From: Streptomyces viridochromogenes DSM 40736
GTDB lineage: Bacteria > Actinomycetota > Actinomycetes > Streptomycetales > Streptomycetaceae
Length of the DNA: 64,000 nucleotides
Direction of reading: 5' to 3'
NCBI RefSeq assembly: GCF_000158955.1
Contig: NZ_GG657757.1
Coordinates: 2,825,898-2,889,897, forward strand
Position numbers and translations under genes: made by a program. Shown here piece after piece: positions 46,957-56,175 of the stretch. The notes beneath the pieces are model-generated. The model searched no databases. It was not told where the DNA came from and worked only from the letters and a program-made list of their open reading frames with translations. Numbering within the stretch: position 1 is the stretch's first letter; each line of letters opens with the position of its first letter.

Positions 46957-47008
46957 TGTTGAATCAACAACAGAGAGGCCCTTTTGGCTATATGGGCACA
47001 TTGGTGCC
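46957..47008. promoter_or_regulatory. Palindromes in the lasso cluster promoter region
   Basis: The 130 bp between the ATPase gene and the lasso precursor are unusually A+T-rich and should hold the cluster promoter. TGTTGAATCAACA (46957-46969) is a perfect 6-1-6 palindrome. GGCAC-ATTG-GTGCC (46995-47008) is a second one. TTGGCT (about 46984) and TATTGT (about 47009) are plausible but not firm -35/-10 elements. The palindromes could bind the neighbouring XRE regulator. Confidence 0.5.
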
Positions 47009-47062
47009 TATTGTGGAGGAGATAACCGATAGCGACGTGCGCAGTTCAGGAGGTGCAACGAG

Positions 47063-47176
47063 ATGCGCACCTACGAGCGTCCGACGCTGACTGCGGTCGG
47101 CTCCTTCCGCAAGACCGGTCTGGGCTTCAAGGACGGACCGGAACGTTTCTGGTTCTTCCGGAGGAAGTTCTTCTGA
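47063..47176 (+). CDS. Lasso peptide precursor
   Basis: A 37-residue precursor. The leader MRTYERPTLTAVGSFRKTG has the YxxPxL...GxF pattern recognised by RRE proteins (Tyr4, Pro7, Leu9, Gly13, Phe15) and Thr18 at the conserved -2 position. The core is LGFKDGPERFWFFRRKFF (18 residues). Its Leu1 amine can close on Glu8 to give an 8-residue ring, with a bulky aromatic and basic tail FWFFRRKFF able to lock the thread. It has no Cys. AGGAGG (47048-47053) precedes the ATG by 9 bp. The full maturation set follows. Confidence 0.93.
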   Translation: MRTYERPTLTAVGSFRKTGLGFKDGPERFWFFRRKFF

Positions 47177-47179
47177 TCT

Positions 47180-47238
47180 GCCGGTTGTGCCACCGGCACG
47201 GGCTCTCCAAGCGGCGGTAGGGCGTCAGTCCTGCCGCC
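47180..47238 (+). promoter_or_regulatory. Two hairpins between precursor and cyclase genes
   Basis: GCCGGT/ACCGGC (47180-47197, 6-nt loop) and GGCGGTAGG/CCTGCCGCC (47213-47238, 9 bp with one G-U, 8-nt loop). They probably act as a partial terminator or mRNA stabiliser, so that far more precursor than enzyme is made, a common layout in RiPP operons. Confidence 0.6.
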
Positions 47239-47262
47239 CCCCGCGTGCAGGAAGGGACCGGC

Positions 47263-49104
47263 ATGGTCGGTTTTCCCGATTCCGGCGAGGGGCCGGGCTG
47301 GTTCGTCATCCTTCCGGACTGTGCTTCGGCGGCCCCGGTGGCCGCCGCGCTTCGCACCCGGAACATCCAGGAGGTCGGCCACCCGTCCGGACGTCCCTGG
47401 CTGCTCGGCCGCTGGTCCCCCGGTGCCATGGCCCTCGGGGAGGCGGGCCGGACGAAGATCGTGATCGTCGGTGAACACGCCGTCACCGCCGACCGGCTCG
47501 GCCCGGCGGCGGGCCGGATCGACACGATCGCCGAGCTGGACGGTCTGACCCGTGACCTGGCCGGGAGTTCTCACCTGATCGCCTCGGTCGCCGGACGTGT
47601 GCGGGTCCAGGGAAGCATCAGCGGCTTCCGGCGGGTGTTCCACGCCAGGGTCGGCGGCGCCACCGTGGCCGCGGACCGGGCCGACGTCCTGGCCGCCCTG
47701 CTCGGCGCGGAGGTCGACGAGCAGCGGCTGGCAGTGCGCCTGCTGAACCCGTACGCGCCGCACCCGCTGGCCGGCGAGCCGGTGTGGTGTGAGGTGAACG
47801 CCCTGGGGATGGGCCGCTACCTGGCACTCGACGCGGACGGCCGGGGACGGCCCGTCGCGTGGTGGACGCCTCCCGAGCCGGTGGCGCCGATGGCCGAGGG
47901 CGCGCCGGCCTTTCGGCAGGCGCTCTCGACGGCGGTGGAGGTCCGTGTCCGGGGCCGGGACGTGGTGAGCTGCGATCTGGGCGGGCTGGACTCGACCTCG
48001 GTGTGCGCGCTGGCCGCCCGCGGCACGGCGAAGGTCGTCGCCTACACCGCCGACGGCCTCGATCCCCTGTGCGACGACGTGACCTGGGCTCGCAGGACGG
48101 TCGCGGGACTGGACGACGTCGAACACCACACCCTCGCCGGAGACCGGTTGCCGATGGTCTTCGAGGGCCTTCGGGACGTGGCCGAGCGCTTCGACGAGCC
48201 GTGCCCGGCGATGATGCATCCCAGCCGCTGTCTGGCCGTTCCACGGTTGGCCGCGGAACACGGTTCCCGCATGCACCTGACGGGCTTCGGCGGGGACGAG
48301 TTGCTCGCCGGCTCGCCTGCGCATCTGCACACGCTGATACGGAGCCACCCCCGGGTCGCGTGGCAGCGCCTGCGTGGCTTCGCCGCCCAGGGCCCCTGGC
48401 CGTACCGGGAAACGCTCCGGCAGTTGTGGGACGACAGTTCCTACCGCTCGTGGCTCACCCGGGCCGGCGACCAGCTCACCGCCGTACCGCCTCCCTTGCA
48501 GACGCCCGCGCTGGACTGGGGGACGCCACCACGGCTCCCCCCATGGACGACACCGGACGCCGTCGAAACCGTACGAGAGCTGATCCGCACTGCGGCACGT
48601 ACCACCGAGCCCCTGGCGGAAGGGCGCGGACAGCACGTCGAGCTGGACGCCCTGGGGAACAACTCCCGCATGGTCCGGCAGGTGAGCCAGCTGGCCGGCC
48701 GCACCGGGCTCGTCTTCGCCGCCCCCTACTACGACGACCGCGTGATCGAGGCGGGCCTGGCGGTGCGGCCGCAGGACCGGATCACCCCCTGGCGGTACAA
48801 GCCGCTCATCGTCGAGGCGATGCGCGGCATCGTGCCCGCCGAGAGCCTGACCCGCCACACCAAGGACGAGGGTTCGTACGAGGCGGAGGCCGGGATGCGG
48901 GAGCAGCGTGCCGAGTTGCTGGCCCTGTGCGAGGACTCCCGGCTGGCCCGGGCGGGTCTGATCGACGCGAAGGTGTTGCACGAGACGTGCAGCCGGCCGC
49001 TGCCCCCGACTCTGCCGTTCGACGCGCTGTACCAGACCGTGGTGTGCGAGCTGTGGCTGCGCACGCTGGAGCTGGAGAGGGCCGATGGCATTCAAGCTGC
49101 GTGA
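47263..49104 (+). CDS. Lasso cyclase (asparagine-synthetase-like)
   Basis: A 613-residue enzyme that activates the core Glu8 (or Asp) side chain as an acyl adenylate and forms the isopeptide bond with the core N-terminus. The C-terminal half is the AsnB synthetase domain with a PP-loop DLGGLDSTS (about 238-246), GGDELLAGSP (about 343-352) and YDDRVIEAGL. The N-terminal glutaminase-like half lacks a leading catalytic Cys, as in other lasso cyclases. AGGAAGG at 47249-47255 decides the ATG at 47263 over the GTG at 47245. Confidence 0.93.
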   Translation: MVGFPDSGEGPGWFVILPDCASAAPVAAALRTRNIQEVGHPSGRPWLLGRWSPGAMALGEAGRTKIVIVGEHAVTADRLGPAAGRIDTIAELDGLTRDLAGSSHLIASVAGRVRVQGSISGFRRVFHARVGGATVAADRADVLAALLGAEVDEQRLAVRLLNPYAPHPLAGEPVWCEVNALGMGRYLALDADGRGRPVAWWTPPEPVAPMAEGAPAFRQALSTAVEVRVRGRDVVSCDLGGLDSTSVCALAARGTAKVVAYTADGLDPLCDDVTWARRTVAGLDDVEHHTLAGDRLPMVFEGLRDVAERFDEPCPAMMHPSRCLAVPRLAAEHGSRMHLTGFGGDELLAGSPAHLHTLIRSHPRVAWQRLRGFAAQGPWPYRETLRQLWDDSSYRSWLTRAGDQLTAVPPPLQTPALDWGTPPRLPPWTTPDAVETVRELIRTAARTTEPLAEGRGQHVELDALGNNSRMVRQVSQLAGRTGLVFAAPYYDDRVIEAGLAVRPQDRITPWRYKPLIVEAMRGIVPAESLTRHTKDEGSYEAEAGMREQRAELLALCEDSRLARAGLIDAKVLHETCSRPLPPTLPFDALYQTVVCELWLRTLELERADGIQAA

Positions 49105-49411
49105 GGGTGTGTTCACGGCCGAGACGGACTACGGAATCGCGCTCCTCGACGAGGACGGCGACCAGTACTGGACGCTCAATCCCAGCGCCGCCGTCGCCTT
49201 GCGGACCCTGCTGGACGGCGGTACCGAAGCCGAGGCCGCGCAAAGGCTCACCGAGGAGTACGCGGTGGACGTCGGCACCGCGCACCGGGACGTCCGGGAG
49301 CTGGTCGGCGAACTGCGCTCGGCGGGCCTGGGCGAAGACGACCCCGGCCGCAGGGCCCACGGCCGATGGCCGCGCGGACGCGGCCGGCGGGCGGGGAGGA
49401 AGCGGCGATGA
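49085..49411 (+). CDS. Lasso RRE protein (PqqD-like, B1)
   Basis: A 108-residue protein with the winged-helix PqqD fold over about residues 1-82: FTAETDYGIALLDEDGDQYW, LNPSAAVALRTLL and DVGTAHRDVRELVGEL. It binds the leader's YxxPxL motif and delivers the precursor to the peptidase and cyclase. The last 25 residues are a basic Arg/Gly tail. It overlaps the cyclase gene by 20 bp and the next gene by ATGA. Confidence 0.9.
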   Translation: MAFKLREGVFTAETDYGIALLDEDGDQYWTLNPSAAVALRTLLDGGTEAEAAQRLTEEYAVDVGTAHRDVRELVGELRSAGLGEDDPGRRAHGRWPRGRGRRAGRKRR

Positions 49412-49881
49412 CCTCACCGGAGGTGATCTTCCACGACCCGCACTCGGTGCCCCTGCGACGCCGGATCCCGGTCCGGCTCGCCGTGGGCGCCGCGCGGTTG
49501 CTGGCCCGTCGGCGCCCCCGGCGCATCAGGGCCGTGCTGGAGTGGCTGCGCCGGGGCGCCCGTCCGGCCACCTTCGAGCAGACCCGGGCCGCCCGGGACT
49601 CCGTGGTCGCGGTCAGCCTGGCGTGCGGGGGCCGGGAAGGGTGTCTGCCCCGCTCCCTGGCCACGATCCTGCTGTGCCGCCTGCACGGCCAGTGGCCGAC
49701 CTGGTGCGTAGGCACGCGGCGTCTGCCGCCCTTCGGTGCGCACGCCTGGGTGGAGGCGGAGGGGGTGCCGGTGGGAGAGAACCACCCGCCCGACTACTTC
49801 CGACCCCTCTTCACCGTGCCCTGCGCACCTGGTCCCGTCAGCCGCGAGGCCGTGATCCATGAAGCCCGAAACGACCGGTGA
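49408..49881 (+). CDS. Lasso leader peptidase (B2, transglutaminase-like)
   Basis: A 157-residue cysteine protease that cuts the leader after Gly19. The catalytic Cys lies in REGCLPRSL (Cys79) and the His in FGAHAWVEAEG (His112), with an acidic residue expected soon after. The N-terminal arm is Arg-rich. GGGGAGGA at 49393-49400 decides the ATG at 49408 rather than an in-frame ATG at 49366. It overlaps the transporter gene by 23 bp. Confidence 0.92.
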   Translation: MTSPEVIFHDPHSVPLRRRIPVRLAVGAARLLARRRPRRIRAVLEWLRRGARPATFEQTRAARDSVVAVSLACGGREGCLPRSLATILLCRLHGQWPTWCVGTRRLPPFGAHAWVEAEGVPVGENHPPDYFRPLFTVPCAPGPVSREAVIHEARNDR

Positions 49882-51682
49882 GACGGGCGAGCGGAGCCGG
49901 ACCGCCCCACTGGACTTCCTGCGCCTGCTGCACGGCCACCGGCGGTGGGTGGCCCTCGCCGTCCTGCTGACGCTGGGGGCCTCGGCTCTGAGCCTGGCCC
50001 AGCCGCTGCTGGTCAAGCAGGTGATCGAGTCGACCTCGTCCGGCAGCGCGATCGGGCCGGCCCTGGTGCTTTTGGTCGTCCTCTTCCTCGCCCAGGCTCT
50101 GGTGCAGGGCCTCGCCCAGTTCGTCCTGGCCCGCACGGGCGAAGGGATCGTCCTGGGGATCCGGCTCGGCCTGATCAAGCACGTGCTGCGACTGCCCATG
50201 GCCGTCTACGACCGCCACCGCATCGGCGATCTGATCTCGCGCACCAGCACCGACAGCACCACCTTGCGGCTGCTCGTCGCGGAGGGCTTCACCGAAGCGA
50301 TCACCGGTGCCATCGGGCTGATCGGCATCGTGGTGCTGATGATCTGGCTCGACTGGCTGATGTTCCTCGTCGTGCTGGGCATGGTGGCGATCGCCACCGT
50401 GATCGTCGTGTCGGTGCTGCACGGCATCGAGGTGGCGTCGCTCTTGACGCAGCGGGCGACGGGCGCGATGACCGCTGATCTGGAACGCGCCCTCGGCGCC
50501 ATCCGCACCGTCCGGGCCAGCCGCGCCGAGCAGCGCGAGACCGACCGCATCGCGGGTGGCGCCAGATCGGCCTACGTGGGAAGCGTGCGGATGGCGAAGC
50601 TGGACGCCGTGGTGGCACCGGCGATCCAACTGGCCGTCAAGGGATCGTTCATCGTCGTCCTGCTCATCGGCGGCATGCGGGTCGCCGACCGGCAGGGGTC
50701 GATCGCCGACCTCGCCGCCTTCCTGCTCTACATGATCTACCTGGTGGAGCCGATCGGCATGCTGTTCCAGTCGCTCAGCACCATGGAGCAGGGCGTGGGG
50801 GCGTACCGCAGGGTCACGGAAGTGCTCGAACTGCCCACGGAGCAGGACGCCGTGTCAGCGGCCGGGGCTCCGGCGCGCGGCCCGGCGGATGGCGACGGCG
50901 GGCCACGAGCGCCCGCGCTGGAGTTCCGCGACGTGTGGTTCGGCTACGATCCCCGGCGCCCCGTCCTGCGCGGCGTGACCTTCGAGGCGCCGGAGCACTC
51001 CCATGTCGCCCTGATCGGCAGTTCGGGGGTCGGAAAGTCCACCGTGTTCGCGCTGATCGAGCGGTTCTACGACCCGGATCGCGGCCACATCCTCTTCGGC
51101 GGCGCTGACATACAGGAGATCGGCCGGGCCGCGCACCGGGCCCGGGTCGGTCTGGTGGAACAGCACGCCCCCGTGCTGTACGGCACGCTGCGGGAGAACC
51201 TGACCTACGCCGTCCCGGACGCCGGGCCGCAGGAGCTGGACCGGGTGGTCGAGCTGGCACACCTCACGGATCTGATCGCCCGTCTGCCGGAGGGTCTGGA
51301 GACCGACGCCGGGGAGCACGGCATGGCGCTCTCCGGCGGTGAGCGCCAGCGGATCGCGATCGCCAGGGCTCTGCTGGCCCGGCCGCGCCTTCTCCTGCTG
51401 GACGAGCCGACCGCCCATCTGGACGCGGTCAGCGAAGCGGCGCTGCGCAGATCGATGCGGGAGACCGCGCGGGAGTGCACGCTGCTCGTGATCGCGCACC
51501 GCATGTCGACCATTCGCGCCGCGGACCTGATCGTCGTCCTCGACGCCGGCCGAGTCGTCGCCACGGGCAGCCACGGGGAGCTCCTCGACAGCAGTGAGCA
51601 CTACAGGTCGCTCATCCGCGCACAGCAGACAGGGGATCTCCGCGTGCCGCGCACAGCGGGCCTGAAGGGCGGAGCCGGGTGA
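49859..51682 (+). CDS. Lasso peptide ABC exporter (fused permease-ATPase)
   Basis: A 607-residue half-transporter. Six membrane helices span about residues 30-310. The ATPase has Walker A GSSGVGKST (about 389-397), signature LSGGERQRI and Walker B LLLLDEPTAHLD, followed by the H-loop IAHRMST. It forms a homodimer that exports the finished lasso peptide and probably gives self-immunity. Last gene of the cluster, convergent with era with only 16 bp between stops. Confidence 0.93.
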   Translation: MKPETTGETGERSRTAPLDFLRLLHGHRRWVALAVLLTLGASALSLAQPLLVKQVIESTSSGSAIGPALVLLVVLFLAQALVQGLAQFVLARTGEGIVLGIRLGLIKHVLRLPMAVYDRHRIGDLISRTSTDSTTLRLLVAEGFTEAITGAIGLIGIVVLMIWLDWLMFLVVLGMVAIATVIVVSVLHGIEVASLLTQRATGAMTADLERALGAIRTVRASRAEQRETDRIAGGARSAYVGSVRMAKLDAVVAPAIQLAVKGSFIVVLLIGGMRVADRQGSIADLAAFLLYMIYLVEPIGMLFQSLSTMEQGVGAYRRVTEVLELPTEQDAVSAAGAPARGPADGDGGPRAPALEFRDVWFGYDPRRPVLRGVTFEAPEHSHVALIGSSGVGKSTVFALIERFYDPDRGHILFGGADIQEIGRAAHRARVGLVEQHAPVLYGTLRENLTYAVPDAGPQELDRVVELAHLTDLIARLPEGLETDAGEHGMALSGGERQRIAIARALLARPRLLLLDEPTAHLDAVSEAALRRSMRETARECTLLVIAHRMSTIRAADLIVVLDAGRVVATGSHGELLDSSEHYRSLIRAQQTGDLRVPRTAGLKGGAG

Positions 51683-51698
51683 CCGAGAAGCCGACCCC

Positions 51699-52652
51699 TC
51701 AGAATCCCAGCTTGCGCAACTGCCTGGGATCCCGCTGCCAGTCCTTCGCGACCTTCACGTGGAGGTCCAGGAAGACCGGTGTGCCGAGCAGGGCCTCGAT
51801 CTGTTTGCGGGACTTGATGCCGACCTCCTTCAGGCGCTTGCCCTTGGGGCCGATGATGATGCCCTTCTGGCTGGGGCGCTCGATGTAGACGAAGGCGTGG
51901 ATGTCGAGGAGGGGCTTGTCGGCGGGGCGGTCCTCACGGGGGAGCATCTCCTCGACCACCACGGCGATGGAGTGCGGGAGCTCGTCGCGGACGCCCTCCA
52001 GGGCCGCCTCGCGGATCAGCTCGGCGATCATGACCTGCTCGGGCTCGTCGGTCAGGTCGCCCTCGGGGTAGAGCGCGGGGCCCTCGGGCAGCAGCGGGAC
52101 GATCAGGTCGGCCAGCAGGTCCACCTGCTTGTCGCCGACCGCCGACACCGGGATGATCTCCGCCCACTCGAATCCCAGTTCCTTGCCGAGCTGGTCGATC
52201 GCGATGAGCTGCTCGGCGAGCATCTTGCCGTCGACCAGGTCGGTCTTCGTGACGATCGCGATCTTCGGCGTCTTCTTGATGGACGCCAGTTCCTTCGCGA
52301 TGAAGCGGTCACCGGGGCCGAGCTTCTCGTTCGCCGGCAGACAGAAGCCGATCACGTCGACCTCGGCCCACGTCGTGCGCACGACGTCGTTGAGCCGCTC
52401 GCCCAGCAGCGTGCGCGGCTTGTGCAGCCCCGGGGTGTCGACCAGGATCAGCTGGGCGTCCGGGCGGTGCACGATGCCCCGCACGGTGTGCCGCGTGGTC
52501 TGCGGCTGGTTCGCCGTGATCGCCACCTTCTGGCCGACCAGAGCGTTCGTCAGGGTCGACTTGCCCGCGTTGGGGCGGCCGACGAAGCAGGCGAAGCCGG
52601 CACGGTGGACGGTCTCGCCCGACTCTTCGGATGACTGGGTACGCACGCTCAT
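51699..52652 (-). CDS. era: GTPase Era
   Basis: A 317-residue GTPase needed for 16S rRNA maturation and 30S assembly. G1 GRPNAGKST (about 25-33), G3 VDTPG, G4 TKTD and a C-terminal KH domain (GIIIGPKGKRLKEVG, about 255-269) are intact. I used the ATG at 52652 (MSVRTQ), with AGGGAG upstream; the ATG at 52661 is possible. The open frame further upstream is antisense to the palindromic element. Confidence 0.97.
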   Translation of the reverse strand: MSVRTQSSEESGETVHRAGFACFVGRPNAGKSTLTNALVGQKVAITANQPQTTRHTVRGIVHRPDAQLILVDTPGLHKPRTLLGERLNDVVRTTWAEVDVIGFCLPANEKLGPGDRFIAKELASIKKTPKIAIVTKTDLVDGKMLAEQLIAIDQLGKELGFEWAEIIPVSAVGDKQVDLLADLIVPLLPEGPALYPEGDLTDEPEQVMIAELIREAALEGVRDELPHSIAVVVEEMLPREDRPADKPLLDIHAFVYIERPSQKGIIIGPKGKRLKEVGIKSRKQIEALLGTPVFLDLHVKVAKDWQRDPRQLRKLGF

Positions 52653-52718
52653 GCCGCCCATTCTCCCTGATCCACGAGACCCCTCCGCACAGCGGCCCGC
52701 ACACCCCCGCCCACGTGA

Positions 52719-54644
<1,926 letters not shown>

Positions 54645-54677
54645 CCCCGGGACCGCCTCGCTTGGCTTTCGGGGCTC

Positions 54678-55154
54678 TCAGTCGAACACGAACGGGCCCG
54701 GCGACTGCGGCCCGGTCGCCGTGCAGGTGATCGTGATGCCGAAGACGGTCATCCTCAGCGAGCCGCCGAAGGCCTCCAGGCTGTCGCCGGAGGCCACGGT
54801 GCCGCTGAGGGGGCCGACCTCGACGGGGGCACCGGCGGCCATCGCCGGGTTCTCCGTGCCGGTGAAGTCGACGGTGCCGCCGCCGGACCTCACCAGGGTG
54901 AGGGTGGACGTGATCGAGTCCGCGCCGAGCGCGATCGGCGCGGTGATGGCGGAGGACTTGACGGCGACGGTGGCGGCGGTGCCGTCCTGTGTGGCGGTGA
55001 GCGTGGCCTCGCCGCTGCCGAAGGCGCCGCAGTCCGCGCTGATCGTCGCCGTCTGGGGGGTGACGGCGAGGGCTGCCGGTGCGAAGGCGAGCCCGGTGGC
55101 CGCGAGGGCCCCGGCCGCCAGTGCCGCACCTGCTCCGATTCGCTTGCATCTCAT
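54678..55154 (-). CDS. Small secreted protein of unknown function
   Basis: A 158-residue exported protein. A Sec signal spans about residues 1-30 (basic MRCKRIG, hydrophobic core, then AALAVTPQ). The mature part is Ala/Gly/Thr-rich and beta-like, with two cysteines (DCGAFG and ITCTATG) that could form a disulfide. I recognise no family beyond the general look of streptomycete cell-surface proteins. GGGAG lies about 9 bp before the ATG at 55154. Convergent with glnK. Confidence 0.75.
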   Translation of the reverse strand: MRCKRIGAGAALAAGALAATGLAFAPAALAVTPQTATISADCGAFGSGEATLTATQDGTAATVAVKSSAITAPIALGADSITSTLTLVRSGGGTVDFTGTENPAMAAGAPVEVGPLSGTVASGDSLEAFGGSLRMTVFGITITCTATGPQSPGPFVFD

Positions 55155-55342
55155 GGGATTCCGGCTCCCTTTTCGTGGTGGGGGGACCGCTCGGCAGGTG
55201 AGTGCGGGCACGCTGCGCGAGAGCCGAACCTGACGGTCCGTCGGAATTGACGGTTCCATTGATGCGCGTGGGACAGGTGGCGGCAAGGTTTGAATCTGGC
55301 CTAATTACCGCCGGTTACAGCGAAGTTCGGCCAGGACCAACC

Positions 55343-55452
55343 AGCCCGTCCGGCGTTCGAGGACGAGGCCGTCCAGGCCCGTGGGGGTCTGGGGGCGCAG
55401 CCCCCAGGTCCTCAGCCCGCAGGTCCTCAGCCCCCAGGTCCTCAGCCCGCAG
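55343..55452. repeat. Intergenic repeat block: common streptomycete palindrome plus 15-bp tandem repeats
   Basis: The stretch from 55343 (AGCCCGTCCGGCGTTCGAGG and on) is of a kind I know from many streptomycete intergenic regions. It leads to a hairpin CTGGGGGC-GCA-GCCCCCAG-type stem (55389-55407). Then a 15-bp unit CAGCCC(C/G)CAGGTCCT is repeated (55398, 55413, 55428), with a partial fourth copy at 55443-55452. The fourth copy holds the stop codon of the deaminase-like gene. Confidence 0.8.
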
Positions 55453-55795
55453 AGACCCTCAGCCGGACCACCCCGTCGACCCCGGCCACGAGCACCGGCG
55501 TCTCCGCACCACCGAGATCCCGCACCGCCGCCCGATCCTCCGCGGACGCGGTCTCCGCCTCCGTCACGAGAGCCGCCGCCTCCAGCGACCCGGCGCCGGA
55601 CGCCACCGCCATGGCCACCGCCGTCTGAAGGGCGCTGAGTTTCAGGGAGTCGAGGGCCACGGTCACCGCGACATAGGTGCGTCCGGTCTCGTCCCGTACG
55701 GCCGCCCCCTCGGGCACGCCGTTGCGGGCCCGGGCGGAACGGGCCAGGGTGACGATCTTGCGGTCCTCGGGGTCGAGCGCGCTGCTGTCGGTCAT
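55442..55795 (-). CDS. Cytidine-deaminase-like protein lacking the zinc site
   Basis: A 117-residue protein in the place where many actinobacteria encode cytidine deaminase beside era. VRDETGRTYVAVTVALDSLK (about 33-52) mirrors the deaminase GRVYTGVNVEN strand. However, the expected CAE motif reads ALQ (KLSALQTAVAMAV), and no PCxxC follows, so no zinc can be held and deamination is unlikely. It may be a structural or regulatory relic. Start ATG at 55795. Confidence 0.65.
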   Translation of the reverse strand: MTDSSALDPEDRKIVTLARSARARNGVPEGAAVRDETGRTYVAVTVALDSLKLSALQTAVAMAVASGAGSLEAAALVTEAETASAEDRAAVRDLGGAETPVLVAGVDGVVRLRVSAG

Positions 55796-55815
55796 GATCC
55801 GAGCATACGTAAGGG

Positions 55816-56175
55816 TCACGGACGGTCGAGGCGGAGGCGGTCCGCTCGCGGGAGGCCCGCGACGACGAGGTCGTAGGAGTCCTCGATGAGCTCCCTGACC
55901 AGCTGGTCCGGCAGCTCGCCGTCGGCCGTGACGGTGTTCCAGTGACGCTTGTTCATGTGCCAGCCCGGGACGATGAGCCCCTCGTGCTCGCGGCGCAGCC
56001 GGATCGCGTCGTCCGGGTCGCACTTGAGGTTGACCTTCAGGGGCCGCTCGTCGAGGTGCGACAGCGCGAAGAGCTTGCCCCGCACCTTGAAGACCGAGAT
56101 CTCCGGGCGGAACGGGAAGTCCTCCGTCGCCGCGTTGAAGGACAGGCAGAACGCGCGCAGTTCCTGGGGAGTCAC
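55816..56175 (-). CDS. MmcQ/YjbR-family protein
   Basis: A 119-residue protein with the CyaY-like/YjbR fold: MTPQELRAFCLSFNAATEDF, FKVRGKLFALSHL, VNLKCDPDDAIRLR and WNTVTADGELPDQLVRELIE. Members may bind DNA, but the role is unknown. The GTG start overlaps the CorC-like gene's stop (GTGA), placing it in the phoH-ybeY-corC operon. Confidence 0.88.
   Translation of the reverse strand: MTPQELRAFCLSFNAATEDFPFRPEISVFKVRGKLFALSHLDERPLKVNLKCDPDDAIRLRREHEGLIVPGWHMNKRHWNTVTADGELPDQLVRELIEDSYDLVVAGLPRADRLRLDRP

Noticed and set aside
47125-47173. Alternative lasso core starting at Gly21
   Set aside because: It would put Thr at -3 rather than the conserved -2 and give a 7-residue ring to Glu; the Leu20 start fits better.
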